The notes under the pieces: model-generated
The model's database searches: none
Seen by the model: the letters and a program-made list of their open reading frames with translations, nothing else
What the model was told of the DNA's origin: nothing
Translations under genes and position numbers: made by a program
Assembly: GCA_945862495.1 (NCBI GenBank)
Contig: CAMAYM010000001.1
Coordinates: 1 to 64,000, forward strand
Length of the DNA: 64,000 bases
Direction of reading: 5' to 3'
From: Bordetella parapertussis
GTDB taxonomy: Bacteria > Pseudomonadota > Gammaproteobacteria > Burkholderiales > Burkholderiaceae_B
Shown here: positions 55,437 to 64,000 of the stretch, in pieces
Numbering within the stretch: the first letter of the stretch is position 1
How the letters are laid out: each line of letters opens with the position of its first letter

Positions 55437-56429
55437 TCAGCTAGCTTGGGTCACTGGCACTTGCTGAATACCCGCTAGCAACCAACCACCTTGCTCTGGC
55501 TTAAACAGGTTCCAGACTTCCTCAAAACGGAAGGCTTCAGCACCCGCCTGCTCTCTCAACATCCCTGAAAAGCGCACACTCGCCAGATGTCCGTCGCTGA
55601 CCTTTTCAATACCAAGCAATTCGGCATTGAGCAGCACAACCTCTGTGTGATTTTCTTCGATGCGATCAGACAGTTGCGCCTGCAACTCTTTCATCAGGTC
55701 GTCCGTCAGGAAAGTGCGCATTTCAGCGATATTGCCGCTATCCCATACTTTTTGGATCGAAATGAACTGTTTTTTGGCTTCGGAGAGGAAACGCTGCGTA
55801 TCGAAGTCAACTGGAATAAACCAGTTTTGATCGGGGGCCGGTGCATCTGAGCCAAAACCGGCTGCTGACATCGAGCCTGTTGCAGAGGCGGGCAAAGACA
55901 CGGGGGCCTGAGCGGCCGGTTCGCTGCTTTCACGCATCATGCCGTTTGACGGGTGGGACATATTGCCACCGAATGGCGCACCATTTGAGGCATTCCCTGC
56001 GCCCTGAGCAGCCGGCTGTGGGCCACGCATTCTGCGCAAAATAAACATCACACCAAAGATCACTACGCCAGCTATCAGCGCCATGACCAACATGTCGGCG
56101 AAAGCGCCTCCTAAACCAAAATGCGACAACAGCGCCGCGATGCCAAGGCCGGCGGCAATACCTGCCAAGGGACCCAGCCATTTTGATGCGCCAGAGGCGG
56201 CACCTGCAGCAGCGCCAGCGGCGGCGGGTGCCGCGGCCGTTTTCTGCGTAGCACTTGAAGCTGCGGCAGGTTGGGCAGCCTTTTGGCTAGTAACGTTGCT
56301 GGACTGACGGCCTGAGTTGCCGCCTTTACCCACGCGTGCGGCTTCGGCGTCGAAGGTCACCGCGAGAAGGGCAAATCCACTCATTGCCACTAATGCAGCA
56401 GCAAAAAAACGAGTCAAGGGACGAGACAT
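55437..56429 (-). CDS. Tim44-like domain membrane-associated protein
   Basis: The protein has 330 residues. A signal or anchor (1-30, ending FDAEAA), a low-complexity Ala/Gln/Ser linker, then a glycine-rich hydrophobic block (WLGPLAGIAAGLGIAALLSHFG and MLVMALIAGVVIFGVMFILRRM), and a C-terminal Tim44-like domain (about 200-328; FLSEAKKQFISIQKVWDSGNIAEMRTFL). The function in bacteria is not settled; the mitochondrial relative is an import-motor anchor. AGGAG precedes the ATG. Found next to ubiE in many betaproteobacteria. Confidence 0.85.
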   Translation of the reverse strand: MSRPLTRFFAAALVAMSGFALLAVTFDAEAARVGKGGNSGRQSSNVTSQKAAQPAAASSATQKTAAAPAAAGAAAGAASGASKWLGPLAGIAAGLGIAALLSHFGLGGAFADMLVMALIAGVVIFGVMFILRRMRGPQPAAQGAGNASNGAPFGGNMSHPSNGMMRESSEPAAQAPVSLPASATGSMSAAGFGSDAPAPDQNWFIPVDFDTQRFLSEAKKQFISIQKVWDSGNIAEMRTFLTDDLMKELQAQLSDRIEENHTEVVLLNAELLGIEKVSDGHLASVRFSGMLREQAGAEAFRFEEVWNLFKPEQGGWLLAGIQQVPVTQAS

Positions 56430-56539
56430 AATGTGCTCCTAGGCGATTAAAGCCTGAAAGTAAAAAACAAAAGTTCAATACAAACTGAATTTTAACTGAA
56501 TCTGACAAAAAGCTGAACAAATTTCGATATCAAGGCATT

Positions 56540-57280
56540 TCAGCCTATCTTGACGCCCTCATGCAAGGCCGTCAATCCCGCCGACAAATTGAAATACTGC
56601 ACGCGCGACAAACCCGCCTGCTCCAACATGCCCTTAAGCGTTTCTTGATCCGGATGCATACGGATCGACTCTGCTAAGTAGCGGTAGCTTTCAGCATCCC
56701 CGGCAACTTTGCTGCCCAACCAAGGCAGCACGTTGAACGAGTACCAGTCATACACGGGGGCCAGAGGCTTGGAGATGCGAGAAAACTCCAGAACCAGCAA
56801 TTTCCCGCCTGGGCGGAGCACGCGTGTCATTTCTGACAAAGCACGATCTTTGTGCGTCATATTGCGCAAACCAAACGCCACGGTCACGCGGTCAAAATAA
56901 TTGTCTGGAAAAGGTAAGTGCTCCGCATCGCATACCGCACACGGCAGCACCACCCCATCGTCGAGCAAACGATCTCGCCCGACGCGTAACATTGAATCAT
57001 TGATATCGGTGAGCCATACCTCACCTTGCGGACCTGCTTTCTGGGCAAAAGCGCGCGCAAGATCCCCGGTGCCTCCGGCAATATCGAGCACCTTCATGCC
57101 CGGCCTGACCGCCGCTCGGCCAATGGTGAAGGACTTCCAGACCCGATGCAGTCCTGCCGACATCAAATCATTCATGACATCATAGCGAGACGCAACAGAA
57201 TGAAAAACTTGGGCAACCTTGCCAGCTTTTTCGGACTCTTCAACTGTTTGAAAACCAAAGTGCGTCTTTTCTTGGGACAT
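56540..57280 (-). CDS. ubiE: Ubiquinone/menaquinone C-methyltransferase
   Basis: The protein has 246 residues from the ATG at 57280 (GAG nine bases ahead); in-frame starts at 57286 and 57304 exist. [31 protein letters not shown] is the N-terminal signature when read in parts; [16 protein letters not shown] binds [17 protein letters not shown] and LLVLEFS are the UbiE family signatures. It methylates the benzoquinol ring in ubiquinone synthesis. The start of the minus-strand ubi block, divergent from pxpB. Confidence 0.96.
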   Translation of the reverse strand: MSQEKTHFGFQTVEESEKAGKVAQVFHSVASRYDVMNDLMSAGLHRVWKSFTIGRAAVRPGMKVLDIAGGTGDLARAFAQKAGPQGEVWLTDINDSMLRVGRDRLLDDGVVLPCAVCDAEHLPFPDNYFDRVTVAFGLRNMTHKDRALSEMTRVLRPGGKLLVLEFSRISKPLAPVYDWYSFNVLPWLGSKVAGDAESYRYLAESIRMHPDQETLKGMLEQAGLSRVQYFNLSAGLTALHEGVKIG

Positions 57281-57405
57281 CGTCATTCGCTCATCATCAT
57301 GCAAATTACAGTTTAATCTCTCAATCGCCCCTAAAGCGATAAAAAGCCTAAACTGCTTACACTTTGCCGTGAGGCATCACACTGCAACCGCACACAACGA
57401 TTCGC

Positions 57406-58125
57406 ATGTCCTCAAACACGTTCACACTGCGCCCACAAGGCGATCGCTGCCTCAGTATCGACTTTGGTCACACCATCCGTTTAGAAACTGGTCAACTCTG
57501 CTTAGCTGCTGCCGCGACGCTCGCGCGCGCGCATCTTCAAGGGGTCACGGATATTGTGCCCTCGTACACCGCCGTCGCGCTTTACTACACACCTGGTGTA
57601 GAGATGGGTGGCACCGACTTTGGCACGCTTTGCGCGCAAGTGCGCGAAACGCTCAATACAGAACTCATTCAAGCCACAACTTCCGCTCGTCAGGTCGATA
57701 TCCCCGTATGCTACGGCGGCCAACATGGCCCGGATCTCGCAGAGGTCGCAAAAAAAATTGGTGTCTCGGAACAAGAGGTGATTCAGATACACACCCGGCC
57801 AGGCAGCATGGTGTTTGGCCTGGGCTTTTCGCCAGGGCACCCCTATATTGGCGTTCACGATGCCTTGTTCGCGCTGCCGAGACGAGATGTGCCACGCACT
57901 GCGGTGCCGGCCGGCTCAGTTGCGATTGCCAACTGCCAATCCACAATCTATCCCACGCTCTTGCCTGGAGGCTGGCACATATTAGGCGCCACACCACTCA
58001 AACTTTTTGATTTGAGACGCTCACAGCCCTCTTTATTGCTTCCGGGTGATCAGGTCCACTTCGTCTCTATTTCTGAGCAAGAGTACGACCAGCTTGCCGC
58101 TCAACTTGCGCAGGTGGCAGCATGA
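57406..58125 (+). CDS. pxpB: 5-oxoprolinase subunit B
   Basis: The protein has 239 residues. GDRCLSIDFG, DIVPSYTAVALYYTP, PVCYGG and FSPGHPYIGVHD are the KipI/PxpB family blocks, and VGxxG-like PAGSVAIANCQSTIYP follows. With PxpA and PxpC it hydrolyses 5-oxoproline to glutamate using ATP. No clear ribosome site precedes the ATG. Its stop overlaps the pxpC start as ATGA. Confidence 0.93.
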   Translation: MSSNTFTLRPQGDRCLSIDFGHTIRLETGQLCLAAAATLARAHLQGVTDIVPSYTAVALYYTPGVEMGGTDFGTLCAQVRETLNTELIQATTSARQVDIPVCYGGQHGPDLAEVAKKIGVSEQEVIQIHTRPGSMVFGLGFSPGHPYIGVHDALFALPRRDVPRTAVPAGSVAIANCQSTIYPTLLPGGWHILGATPLKLFDLRRSQPSLLLPGDQVHFVSISEQEYDQLAAQLAQVAA

Positions 58126-59129
58126 CAATGCGTATCCTCAAGCCTGGCATGCTTTCTAGTTTTCAGGACCAAGGACGTACTGGCCACCAACCACTTGGGG
58201 TATCGGTTGTCGGCGCGATGGATCAACGTGCACATCAACTGGCCAACATACTGGTTGGCAACGAGACTGACTGCGCGAGCTTGGAAATCACCATCACTGG
58301 GCCAACACTACAATTTACCCAGGCTTGTTGTCTCGCACTGTGTGGCGCGGACCTGAGCCCGACGTTAAACGGCAAACCCGTGGCGATGAATCGCCCCCTG
58401 ATTATCCGCGCGCAAGACGAACTTCAGTTTGGGGCCAAAAAACATGGCGCCCGCGCCTATCTGGCCGTACATGGTGGCTTTGCCATTCCTGACGTGCTGG
58501 GCAGCCAAAGTACCTATCTGCGCAGCCACTTTGGGGGCTGGCACGGACGCGCACTTAAACGTGGCGATGAAATCCCATTGCAGCGCCCACTCAAAGAATT
58601 AGGCCGCAATGGCGAAGGACTGGATGCACTTGCACAAGCGTTGTGGTCGATCAAGCTCTACTTGCCAGGAACGATCGCAGGCGCATCGCGCGCAAGGATA
58701 CGCTTGATTAAAAGTCAGCAATGGGATGAGTTCACACCCGCCAGTCACGAGGCACTGCTCAGCCAACCGTATCGAATTAGCCCAGACTCAGAGCGTATGG
58801 GCTATCGCTTACAGGGCCCGGACATTCTCATGACCACTCCACGGCAAATGATTTCTGAAGCGACGACGTTTGGGACGATACAAGTCCCTGCAGGGGGTCA
58901 ACCGATTGTGCTGATGGCCGATCGACAAACAACAGGGGGTTATCCAAAAATCGCCTATGTCGCGACAGTCGATCTCCCGCTGCTTGCGCAGATGGGGCCT
59001 GGCGATATCATGCAGTTTGAACTCGTTTCCCTCGAAGCGGCGCAATCGCTTGACACAGCCCGAGCCCGCGCATTGATCGACCTTGCGCAAGCGCTCGCGC
59101 CCGTGCGAACATTATTGCTTAATCACTAA
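58122..59129 (+). CDS. pxpC: 5-oxoprolinase subunit C
   Basis: The protein has 335 residues. GMLSSFQDQGRTGHQPLGVSVVGAMDQRAH and NPxLE-like ASLEITITGPTLQF (in parts) are KipA/PxpC hallmarks; RISPDSERMGYRLQGP, ISEATTFGTIQVPAGGQPI and ADRQTTGGYPKIA follow. It works with PxpB as the second part of the ATP-dependent 5-oxoprolinase. Coupled to pxpB by ATGA overlap; pxpA follows after 11 bases. Confidence 0.94.
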   Translation: MTMRILKPGMLSSFQDQGRTGHQPLGVSVVGAMDQRAHQLANILVGNETDCASLEITITGPTLQFTQACCLALCGADLSPTLNGKPVAMNRPLIIRAQDELQFGAKKHGARAYLAVHGGFAIPDVLGSQSTYLRSHFGGWHGRALKRGDEIPLQRPLKELGRNGEGLDALAQALWSIKLYLPGTIAGASRARIRLIKSQQWDEFTPASHEALLSQPYRISPDSERMGYRLQGPDILMTTPRQMISEATTFGTIQVPAGGQPIVLMADRQTTGGYPKIAYVATVDLPLLAQMGPGDIMQFELVSLEAAQSLDTARARALIDLAQALAPVRTLLLNH

Positions 59130-59140
59130 GGACCTCAATC

Positions 59141-59896
59141 ATGGCACTACGTATTGATTTGAATTGCGACATGGGCGAAAGTTTTGGCGCCTGGAAAATG
59201 GGTAACGACGAAGAAATTCTCCCCTTTGTTTCATCGGCCAATATCGCCTGTGGTTTTCACGGCGGAGATCCTGCCACCATGCGCAAGACTGTCGCTGCTG
59301 CGATCAAGCATGGCGTGGCCCTCGGTGCACATCCAGGACTGCCCGATTTACAAGGTTTTGGCCGACGTAACATGGCGATCACGGATCAAGAAGCGTACGA
59401 CATGATGGTCGTTCAGATTGGCGCGCTCGCCGGTGTAGCCGCCTCTCAAGGCGCGCGCCTACGCCACGTCAAGGCCCACGGTCAGCTCTACAACATGGCG
59501 GTTAAAAACGAAGGTCTCACACGCGCACTGGCTCAAGCCACCTACGATGTCGACAAAGATCTGGTCTTTTTTGCGCTGGCCGGCAGTCAGATGATCCCTA
59601 TTGCCGAGTCAATCGGCCTACGCGTGGCGAGTGAGGTGTTTGGTGACCGCAACTATGCACCCGACGGCACACTGAGCCCACGCAACCAGCCCAACGCGAT
59701 GATCACGGACGTGCAGCAGTCCATCAAGCAAGTACTGCAAATGGTCAAGACCAGCACCTTAACCGCCAATGACGGCACCGTCGTCAACGTGCGTGCGGAT
59801 ACGCTTTGTATTCATGGCGATCAGCCTGGTGCAGTCACTTTTGCCAAAGCCATCCGAGAAGCCTTACGTGCCGAAGGCATCGAAGTCGGCGTGTAA
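59141..59896 (+). CDS. pxpA: 5-oxoprolinase subunit A (LamB/YcsF family)
   Basis: The protein has 251 residues. LRIDLNCDMGESFGAWKMG with metal-type Asp and His residues, SSANIACGFHGGDPATM, GAHPGLPDLQGFGRR, VKAHGQLYNMA and CIHGDQPGAV are all diagnostic. AAGGA precedes the ATG. It completes the oxoprolinase and removes the 5-oxoproline formed by spontaneous glutamine or glutamate cyclisation. A strong bidirectional terminator follows. Confidence 0.95.
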   Translation: MALRIDLNCDMGESFGAWKMGNDEEILPFVSSANIACGFHGGDPATMRKTVAAAIKHGVALGAHPGLPDLQGFGRRNMAITDQEAYDMMVVQIGALAGVAASQGARLRHVKAHGQLYNMAVKNEGLTRALAQATYDVDKDLVFFALAGSQMIPIAESIGLRVASEVFGDRNYAPDGTLSPRNQPNAMITDVQQSIKQVLQMVKTSTLTANDGTVVNVRADTLCIHGDQPGAVTFAKAIREALRAEGIEVGV

Positions 59897-59912
59897 ATCA
59901 AACCTTCCCACG

Positions 59913-59943
59913 AAAAAAGGTCGTCCGAAGACGACCTTTTTTT
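59913..59943. terminator. Bidirectional terminator between pxpA and the FAD/Fe-S gene
   Basis: AAAAAAGGTCGTC (59913-59925), loop CGAA, then GACGACCTTTTTTT (59930-59943). It has T-runs on both strands, serving both convergent genes. Confidence 0.95.
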
Positions 59944-59981
59944 AAACACATGGCTCGGGATTTCTCCTCGCGCAGTCTGAG

Positions 59982-62900
59982 TTACACCAGAACGCGCTCG
60001 ATGCCACCATCATTGGCTTTCTTGACGTAATCTTCAAGCCAGTTTTCACCCAAAATGTGCTTAGCCATTTCGACAACGATGTAGTCGGCCTTGGCACCAC
60101 TATCCGCTTCAAAGCGCGACAGTCCTTGCAGGCACGATGGGCACGAGGTCAAGACCTTGATCTCCCCATCGAATCCATCTTGGCGCAAAGTCGCATCGTT
60201 CTTGACCAGCTCCTCTTCCTTGCGGAAACGGATTTGCGTCGAGATATCAGGGCGTGTCACCGCTAAAGTGCCTGATTCACCACAGCAACGATCTGTCTTG
60301 ATCGCCGTATCACCCACCAAGGAGCGCACAGTCTTCATCGGATCCTGCAGCTTCATCGGTGTGTGACAGGGGTCGTGATACATGTAACGCGTACCTTGAA
60401 CCCCTTCAAGCTTGATGTCTTTTTCAAGCAGATATTCGTGAATATCAATCAAACGACAGCCTGGGAAAATCTTTTCAAACTCGTAGCCTGCCAACTGGTC
60501 GTAACACGTTCCGCAACTCACCACCACGGTCTTGATGTCAAGATAGTTCAACGTGTTCGCAACGCGGTGAAATAGCACGCGATTATCCGTGATGATTTGC
60601 TCGGCCTTGTCGTTCATGCCGTTGGCCCGTTGCGGGTAACCACAACATAAATAGCCTGGGGGCAGGACAGTTTGCACACCGGCATGCCACAACATCGCCT
60701 GTGTCGCCAAGCCCACCTGAGAGAACAACCGCTCTGAGCCGCAGCCTGGAAAATAGAATACGGCCTCAGTATCTGCCGGCGCTTGAGGCGGACGAATAAT
60801 CGGCACGTAATCCGCATCTTCGATATCCAGCAGCTTACGCGCCGCCTGCTTGGGCAGACCACCCGGCATTTTCTTGTTGATAAAGTGCACAACCTGCTCG
60901 CGCAAGGGTGCCTTACCCACTGTCGCAGGAGGCTTGGCCGTTTGCTTGCGGGCGAATCTGGACAACAAATCGCTCGCCATGCGCTGCATCTTGTAACCCA
61001 CACCCACCAGCGCGACGCGGGTCGCATTAATCGTTGCGGGATCTTTGGCGTTCAAAAAGAACATCGCCGTCGAAGTGCCGGCGTTGAAAGACTTGCGTCC
61101 CATGCTGCGCAACAGCGCGCGCATATTCATGGAAACGTCACCGAAGTCAATGTCTACAGGACACGGGTTGTAGCACTTGTGGCAGACCGTGCAGTGGTCG
61201 GCCACATCTTCAAACTCTTCCCAGTGCTTCAAACTGATGCCGCGCCGCGTTTGCTCTTCGTATAAAAACGCTTCGATTAATAACGATGTCGCAAGAATTT
61301 TATTGCGCGGGGAATACAAAAGATTGGCACGCGGCACATGCGTCGCACACACTGGCTTGCACTTACCGCAACGCAAACAGTCCTTAATCGAGTTGCTGAT
61401 CGCGCCGATCTCACTACGCTGCATGATCAGGGATTCGTGTCCCATCAAGCCAAAACTTGGCGTCCAGGCATTACGCAAGTCTGCACCGGGCATCAATTTG
61501 CCGGCATTGAAGTGGTCGTTTGGATCGACGCGTCGCTTGTAATCTTGAAACGGCAACAGCTCTGCTTCTGTCAGGAACTCGTATTTGGTCAATCCAATAC
61601 CATGCTCACCAGAGATCACGCCATTTAAGTCGCGGGCGATTTGCATGATGCGTACGACCGCTGCATTGGCCTCACGCAACATTTCATAATCATCTGAGTT
61701 CACTGGAATATTGGTGTGCACGTTGCCGTCACCGGCATGCATATGCAAGGCGATGAACACACGACTTTTCAATACGCGATCATGAATGGCCTGCATTTCA
61801 GTCATGACAGGCGCAAAATCAGTCCCGCCAAACAAACCAGCGAGATCACTGCGCACTTCGTCTTTCCAGGATATACGCAGTGTGCGGCCCTGCACCACAT
61901 CAAACAGGCGTGCGTCAGGCTGTAATGCTAAGCGCGCCTTCAGCGCAGGTTCCAGCGCATGCAGTCCATGCACAGACAAACCCGTCAAGGCTTCACTGAG
62001 CGGCGTGTCGAGATGTTCAAGCACCCACAACCAACGCGCGCGCACAAGCATCAAGTTTTCAACGGCTCTGCGACGGCGCTCATCGAGAGACTCCTCGAGT
62101 AAAGCACCCTCCTCGCTGCCACGATCGAGCTTGGCAATCGGCAGCTCGCCCTCGAGGGCGGACTGCAGCGCGTCAAGCAACTTAAGCTTGTTGTGCGTCG
62201 ATAATTCGATATTGATGCGCTCAATGTGATCCGTGTACTCACCCATACGCTCGAGCGGGATCACCACATCTTCATTAATTTTGAAGGCGTTGGTGTGGCG
62301 AGCGATCGCAGCGGTGCGCGCGCGGTCAAGCCAGAATTTTTTGCGTGCATCCGCACTCACCGCAATAAAGCCCTCACCATGGCGGGTATTGGCCAAGCGC
62401 ACCACTTCACTCGTTGCGTGAGCAACAGCAGCCTCGTCGTCGCCCACAATATCGCCGATCAGCACCATTTTGGGCAACACACCACGTTTACTCTTGGTGG
62501 CGTAGCCCACTGCGCGCAAATAGCGCTCATCCAAATGCTCCAGTCCCGCAAGCAGTGCGCCGCGCGCGCGACCTTGGACATCCAGATAGCTCTTGATTTC
62601 GACAATTGAAGGAATGGCATCGCGGGCTTGTCCAAAAAACTCCAGACAGACCGTACGCGTGTGCGTCGGCATGCGATGTAACACCCAGCGCGCCGCAGTA
62701 ATCAAGCCATCACAGCCTTCTTTTTGCACGCCAGGCAAGCCTGAGAGGAACTTGTCTGTGACGTCTTTACCCAGGCCCACCTTACGAAAACGGGCACCCT
62801 CAACCTCAAGGATTTCGGTGCGCAACACCCGCTCACCGGCTGGCGCGCTGCCGTCCGACCACGAGAGTTCAAAGCGAACCTGGCCCGCCTCATGAATTTT

Positions 62901-63920
62901 CCCTAGGTTGTGCTCGAGGCGTGTGACGTCTAACCAGTTGCCCTCGGGATCGACCATTCTCCACCAGGCCAAGTTATCGAGCGCAGTGCCCCACAACACC
63001 GCTTTTTTTCCGCCTGCGTTCATTGCGACGTTGCCGCCGACACACGAAGCATCCGCAGAAGTTGGATCGACGGCGAATACAAAGCCCGCGGCCTCAGCAG
63101 CTTCGGATACGCGCTTGGTCACAACGCCCGCGCCCGAGCGCACCGTAGCGACCTGCGTGGCTACGCCGGGCAAGCTACTCATTTCAACGCTACCAAGCGT
63201 ATCGAGCTTTTCAGTATTAATGACCGCAGAGCGCCACGTCAGAGGAATCGCGCCGCCGGTGTAACCCGTGCCACCGCCTCGCGGCACAATGGTCAAGCCC
63301 AACTCGATACAGCCGCGCACCAGCGCCGCAATCTCATGCTCGTCATCGGGCGTCAGTACGACAAAGGGATACTCAACGCGCCAGTCGGTCGCGTCTGTCA
63401 CGTGTGACACACGCGACAAGCCATCAAATTTAATGTTGTCCTTGGCGGTGATCTTGCCCAGCACTTTTTGTACCTGGCGACGTAAACGCGCTGTGCGCTC
63501 AAACTCTTCCTCAAACGCACGCACAGCCGAACGTGCGCCTTCGAGCAAGCTCGCCACTTTTTCATCGCGACCCGCATCATCGGTCATCCGACGCTGGTCA
63601 ATCTCATTTAATCGATGCTCGAGCGCCTCGATCAGCAGCTTGCGCCGCTTGGGGTTGTCGAGCAAATCATCCAGCAAATATGGGTTGCGACGCACCACCC
63701 AAATATCACCCAGTACTTCGTAAAGCATGCGGGCAGAACGTCCTGTCTTGCGCTCACCGCGCAAATCTGACAGCAACGTCCAAGCCTCATCACCCAACAG
63801 TCTGCACACCACTTCCCGGTCAGAAAAGGACGTGTAGTTGTAGGGAATTTCGCGCAAGCGCGCCTGCGCGTCCTGCGCCGGCTCTGCGTGTAAAAGATGA
63901 CTTGGAAACGGGGCGTTCAT
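59982..63920 (-). CDS. Large FAD- and Fe-S-containing 2-hydroxy acid dehydrogenase (DUF3683 fusion)
   Basis: The protein has 1312 residues. Order: DUF3683 (about 25-115); FAD-binding PCMH domain with [15 protein letters not shown] near 210; FAD-oxidase C domain with [12 protein letters not shown] near 730; two 4Fe-4S motifs [11 protein letters not shown] near 848 and [12 protein letters not shown] near 910; and two CCG domains (CCGYP near 1093, SCGTCYDQL near 1135, CCGESG near 1212). This joins GlcD-like and GlcF-like parts in one chain. The family oxidises D-2-hydroxy acids such as D-lactate, glycolate or 2-hydroxyglutarate and passes electrons to quinone. The exact substrate is unknown. The upstream 80 bases to the window edge show no clear promoter. 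Confidence 0.93.
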   Translation of the reverse strand: MNAPFPSHLLHAEPAQDAQARLREIPYNYTSFSDREVVCRLLGDEAWTLLSDLRGERKTGRSARMLYEVLGDIWVVRRNPYLLDDLLDNPKRRKLLIEALEHRLNEIDQRRMTDDAGRDEKVASLLEGARSAVRAFEEEFERTARLRRQVQKVLGKITAKDNIKFDGLSRVSHVTDATDWRVEYPFVVLTPDDEHEIAALVRGCIELGLTIVPRGGGTGYTGGAIPLTWRSAVINTEKLDTLGSVEMSSLPGVATQVATVRSGAGVVTKRVSEAAEAAGFVFAVDPTSADASCVGGNVAMNAGGKKAVLWGTALDNLAWWRMVDPEGNWLDVTRLEHNLGKIHEAGQVRFELSWSDGSAPAGERVLRTEILEVEGARFRKVGLGKDVTDKFLSGLPGVQKEGCDGLITAARWVLHRMPTHTRTVCLEFFGQARDAIPSIVEIKSYLDVQGRARGALLAGLEHLDERYLRAVGYATKSKRGVLPKMVLIGDIVGDDEAAVAHATSEVVRLANTRHGEGFIAVSADARKKFWLDRARTAAIARHTNAFKINEDVVIPLERMGEYTDHIERINIELSTHNKLKLLDALQSALEGELPIAKLDRGSEEGALLEESLDERRRRAVENLMLVRARWLWVLEHLDTPLSEALTGLSVHGLHALEPALKARLALQPDARLFDVVQGRTLRISWKDEVRSDLAGLFGGTDFAPVMTEMQAIHDRVLKSRVFIALHMHAGDGNVHTNIPVNSDDYEMLREANAAVVRIMQIARDLNGVISGEHGIGLTKYEFLTEAELLPFQDYKRRVDPNDHFNAGKLMPGADLRNAWTPSFGLMGHESLIMQRSEIGAISNSIKDCLRCGKCKPVCATHVPRANLLYSPRNKILATSLLIEAFLYEEQTRRGISLKHWEEFEDVADHCTVCHKCYNPCPVDIDFGDVSMNMRALLRSMGRKSFNAGTSTAMFFLNAKDPATINATRVALVGVGYKMQRMASDLLSRFARKQTAKPPATVGKAPLREQVVHFINKKMPGGLPKQAARKLLDIEDADYVPIIRPPQAPADTEAVFYFPGCGSERLFSQVGLATQAMLWHAGVQTVLPPGYLCCGYPQRANGMNDKAEQIITDNRVLFHRVANTLNYLDIKTVVVSCGTCYDQLAGYEFEKIFPGCRLIDIHEYLLEKDIKLEGVQGTRYMYHDPCHTPMKLQDPMKTVRSLVGDTAIKTDRCCGESGTLAVTRPDISTQIRFRKEEELVKNDATLRQDGFDGEIKVLTSCPSCLQGLSRFEADSGAKADYIVVEMAKHILGENWLEDYVKKANDGGIERVLV

Positions 63921-64000
63921 AGGCTCAGACTCGTTTAGTTGCCCTTAAAGCGTTATTTTAAGTCATCACAGCAGGGTAAACCCAATAACCCTTGAAGCAA

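Noticed and set aside
57369..58010. 213-codon open frame overlapping pxpB in another frame
   Set aside because: Arg/His/Cys-rich composition of a shadow frame; pxpB has clear family motifs and couples to pxpC.

Overview
The window looks like chromosome of a free-living betaproteobacterium in Burkholderiales, most like Alcaligenaceae. The grounds are: the gene order ispB | rplU-rpmA-obgE-proB; a ubiE-Tim44-ubiJ-ubiB block; the pxpB-pxpC-pxpA operon; a 1312-residue FAD/Fe-S fusion protein; a TTT/Bug-type solute receptor; many CaiB/BaiF CoA-transferases; and TPP and cobalamin riboswitches of proteobacterial form. I infer the lineage from gene content only. I found no rRNA, tRNA, insertion sequence, integrase or CRISPR array. 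No gap between genes reaches 300 bases; the longest is 9343-9614.

Bases 1-34,600 are a catabolic and transport region. In order it holds: a cut-off secreted HAD phosphatase and a periplasmic sulfatase; an IclR regulator facing an acyl-CoA ligase, a hotdog hydratase, a CoA-transferase and a Bug receptor; a TorF-type porin behind a near-perfect sigma-54 promoter; a dienelactone hydrolase; an HMG-CoA-lyase-like enzyme; a flavoprotein dehydrogenase with a split hotdog hydratase pair; a minus-strand SDR / quinone-oxidoreductase / flavin-binding protein / CoA-transferase operon that carries a relic of a second SDR; a rubrerythrin / Fe-S reductase / DUF3501 operon; a 3-hydroxyacyl dehydrogenase / beta-keto acid cleavage enzyme / amidohydrolase set; an orphan heme-type ABC ATPase; a GST; an FMN-dependent 2-hydroxy acid oxidase; and a TRAP transporter with an enoyl-CoA hydratase. 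The common theme is uptake of carboxylic acids, activation to CoA esters, dehydrogenation, hydration and C-C cleavage. The substrates cannot be named from sequence.

Bases 34,790-64,000 are mostly housekeeping: ispB, ribosomal proteins L21 and L27, obgE, proB, a TPP riboswitch with thiC, metH, a cobalamin riboswitch with btuB-btuF, thiG-thiD, an isoaspartyl-methyltransferase-family protein, a heptose-1-phosphate adenylyltransferase, a di-iron ferritin-like protein, ubiquinone genes (ubiE, ubiJ, ubiB) with a Tim44-domain protein, the 5-oxoprolinase operon, and the large FAD/Fe-S dehydrogenase. Vitamin use links several of them: B12 import lies beside B12-dependent metH, and thiG-thiD follow btuF directly.

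The items most worth a second look are the SDR relic (18719-18808), the paired IclR-type operators with leaderless-looking promoters (4176-4283), the sigma-54 promoter of the porin, the Shine-Dalgarno-sequestering hairpin behind the TPP riboswitch, the Ser-type active site of the sulfatase, the rubredoxin-less rubrerythrin operon, and the ligase with a remodelled phosphate loop.
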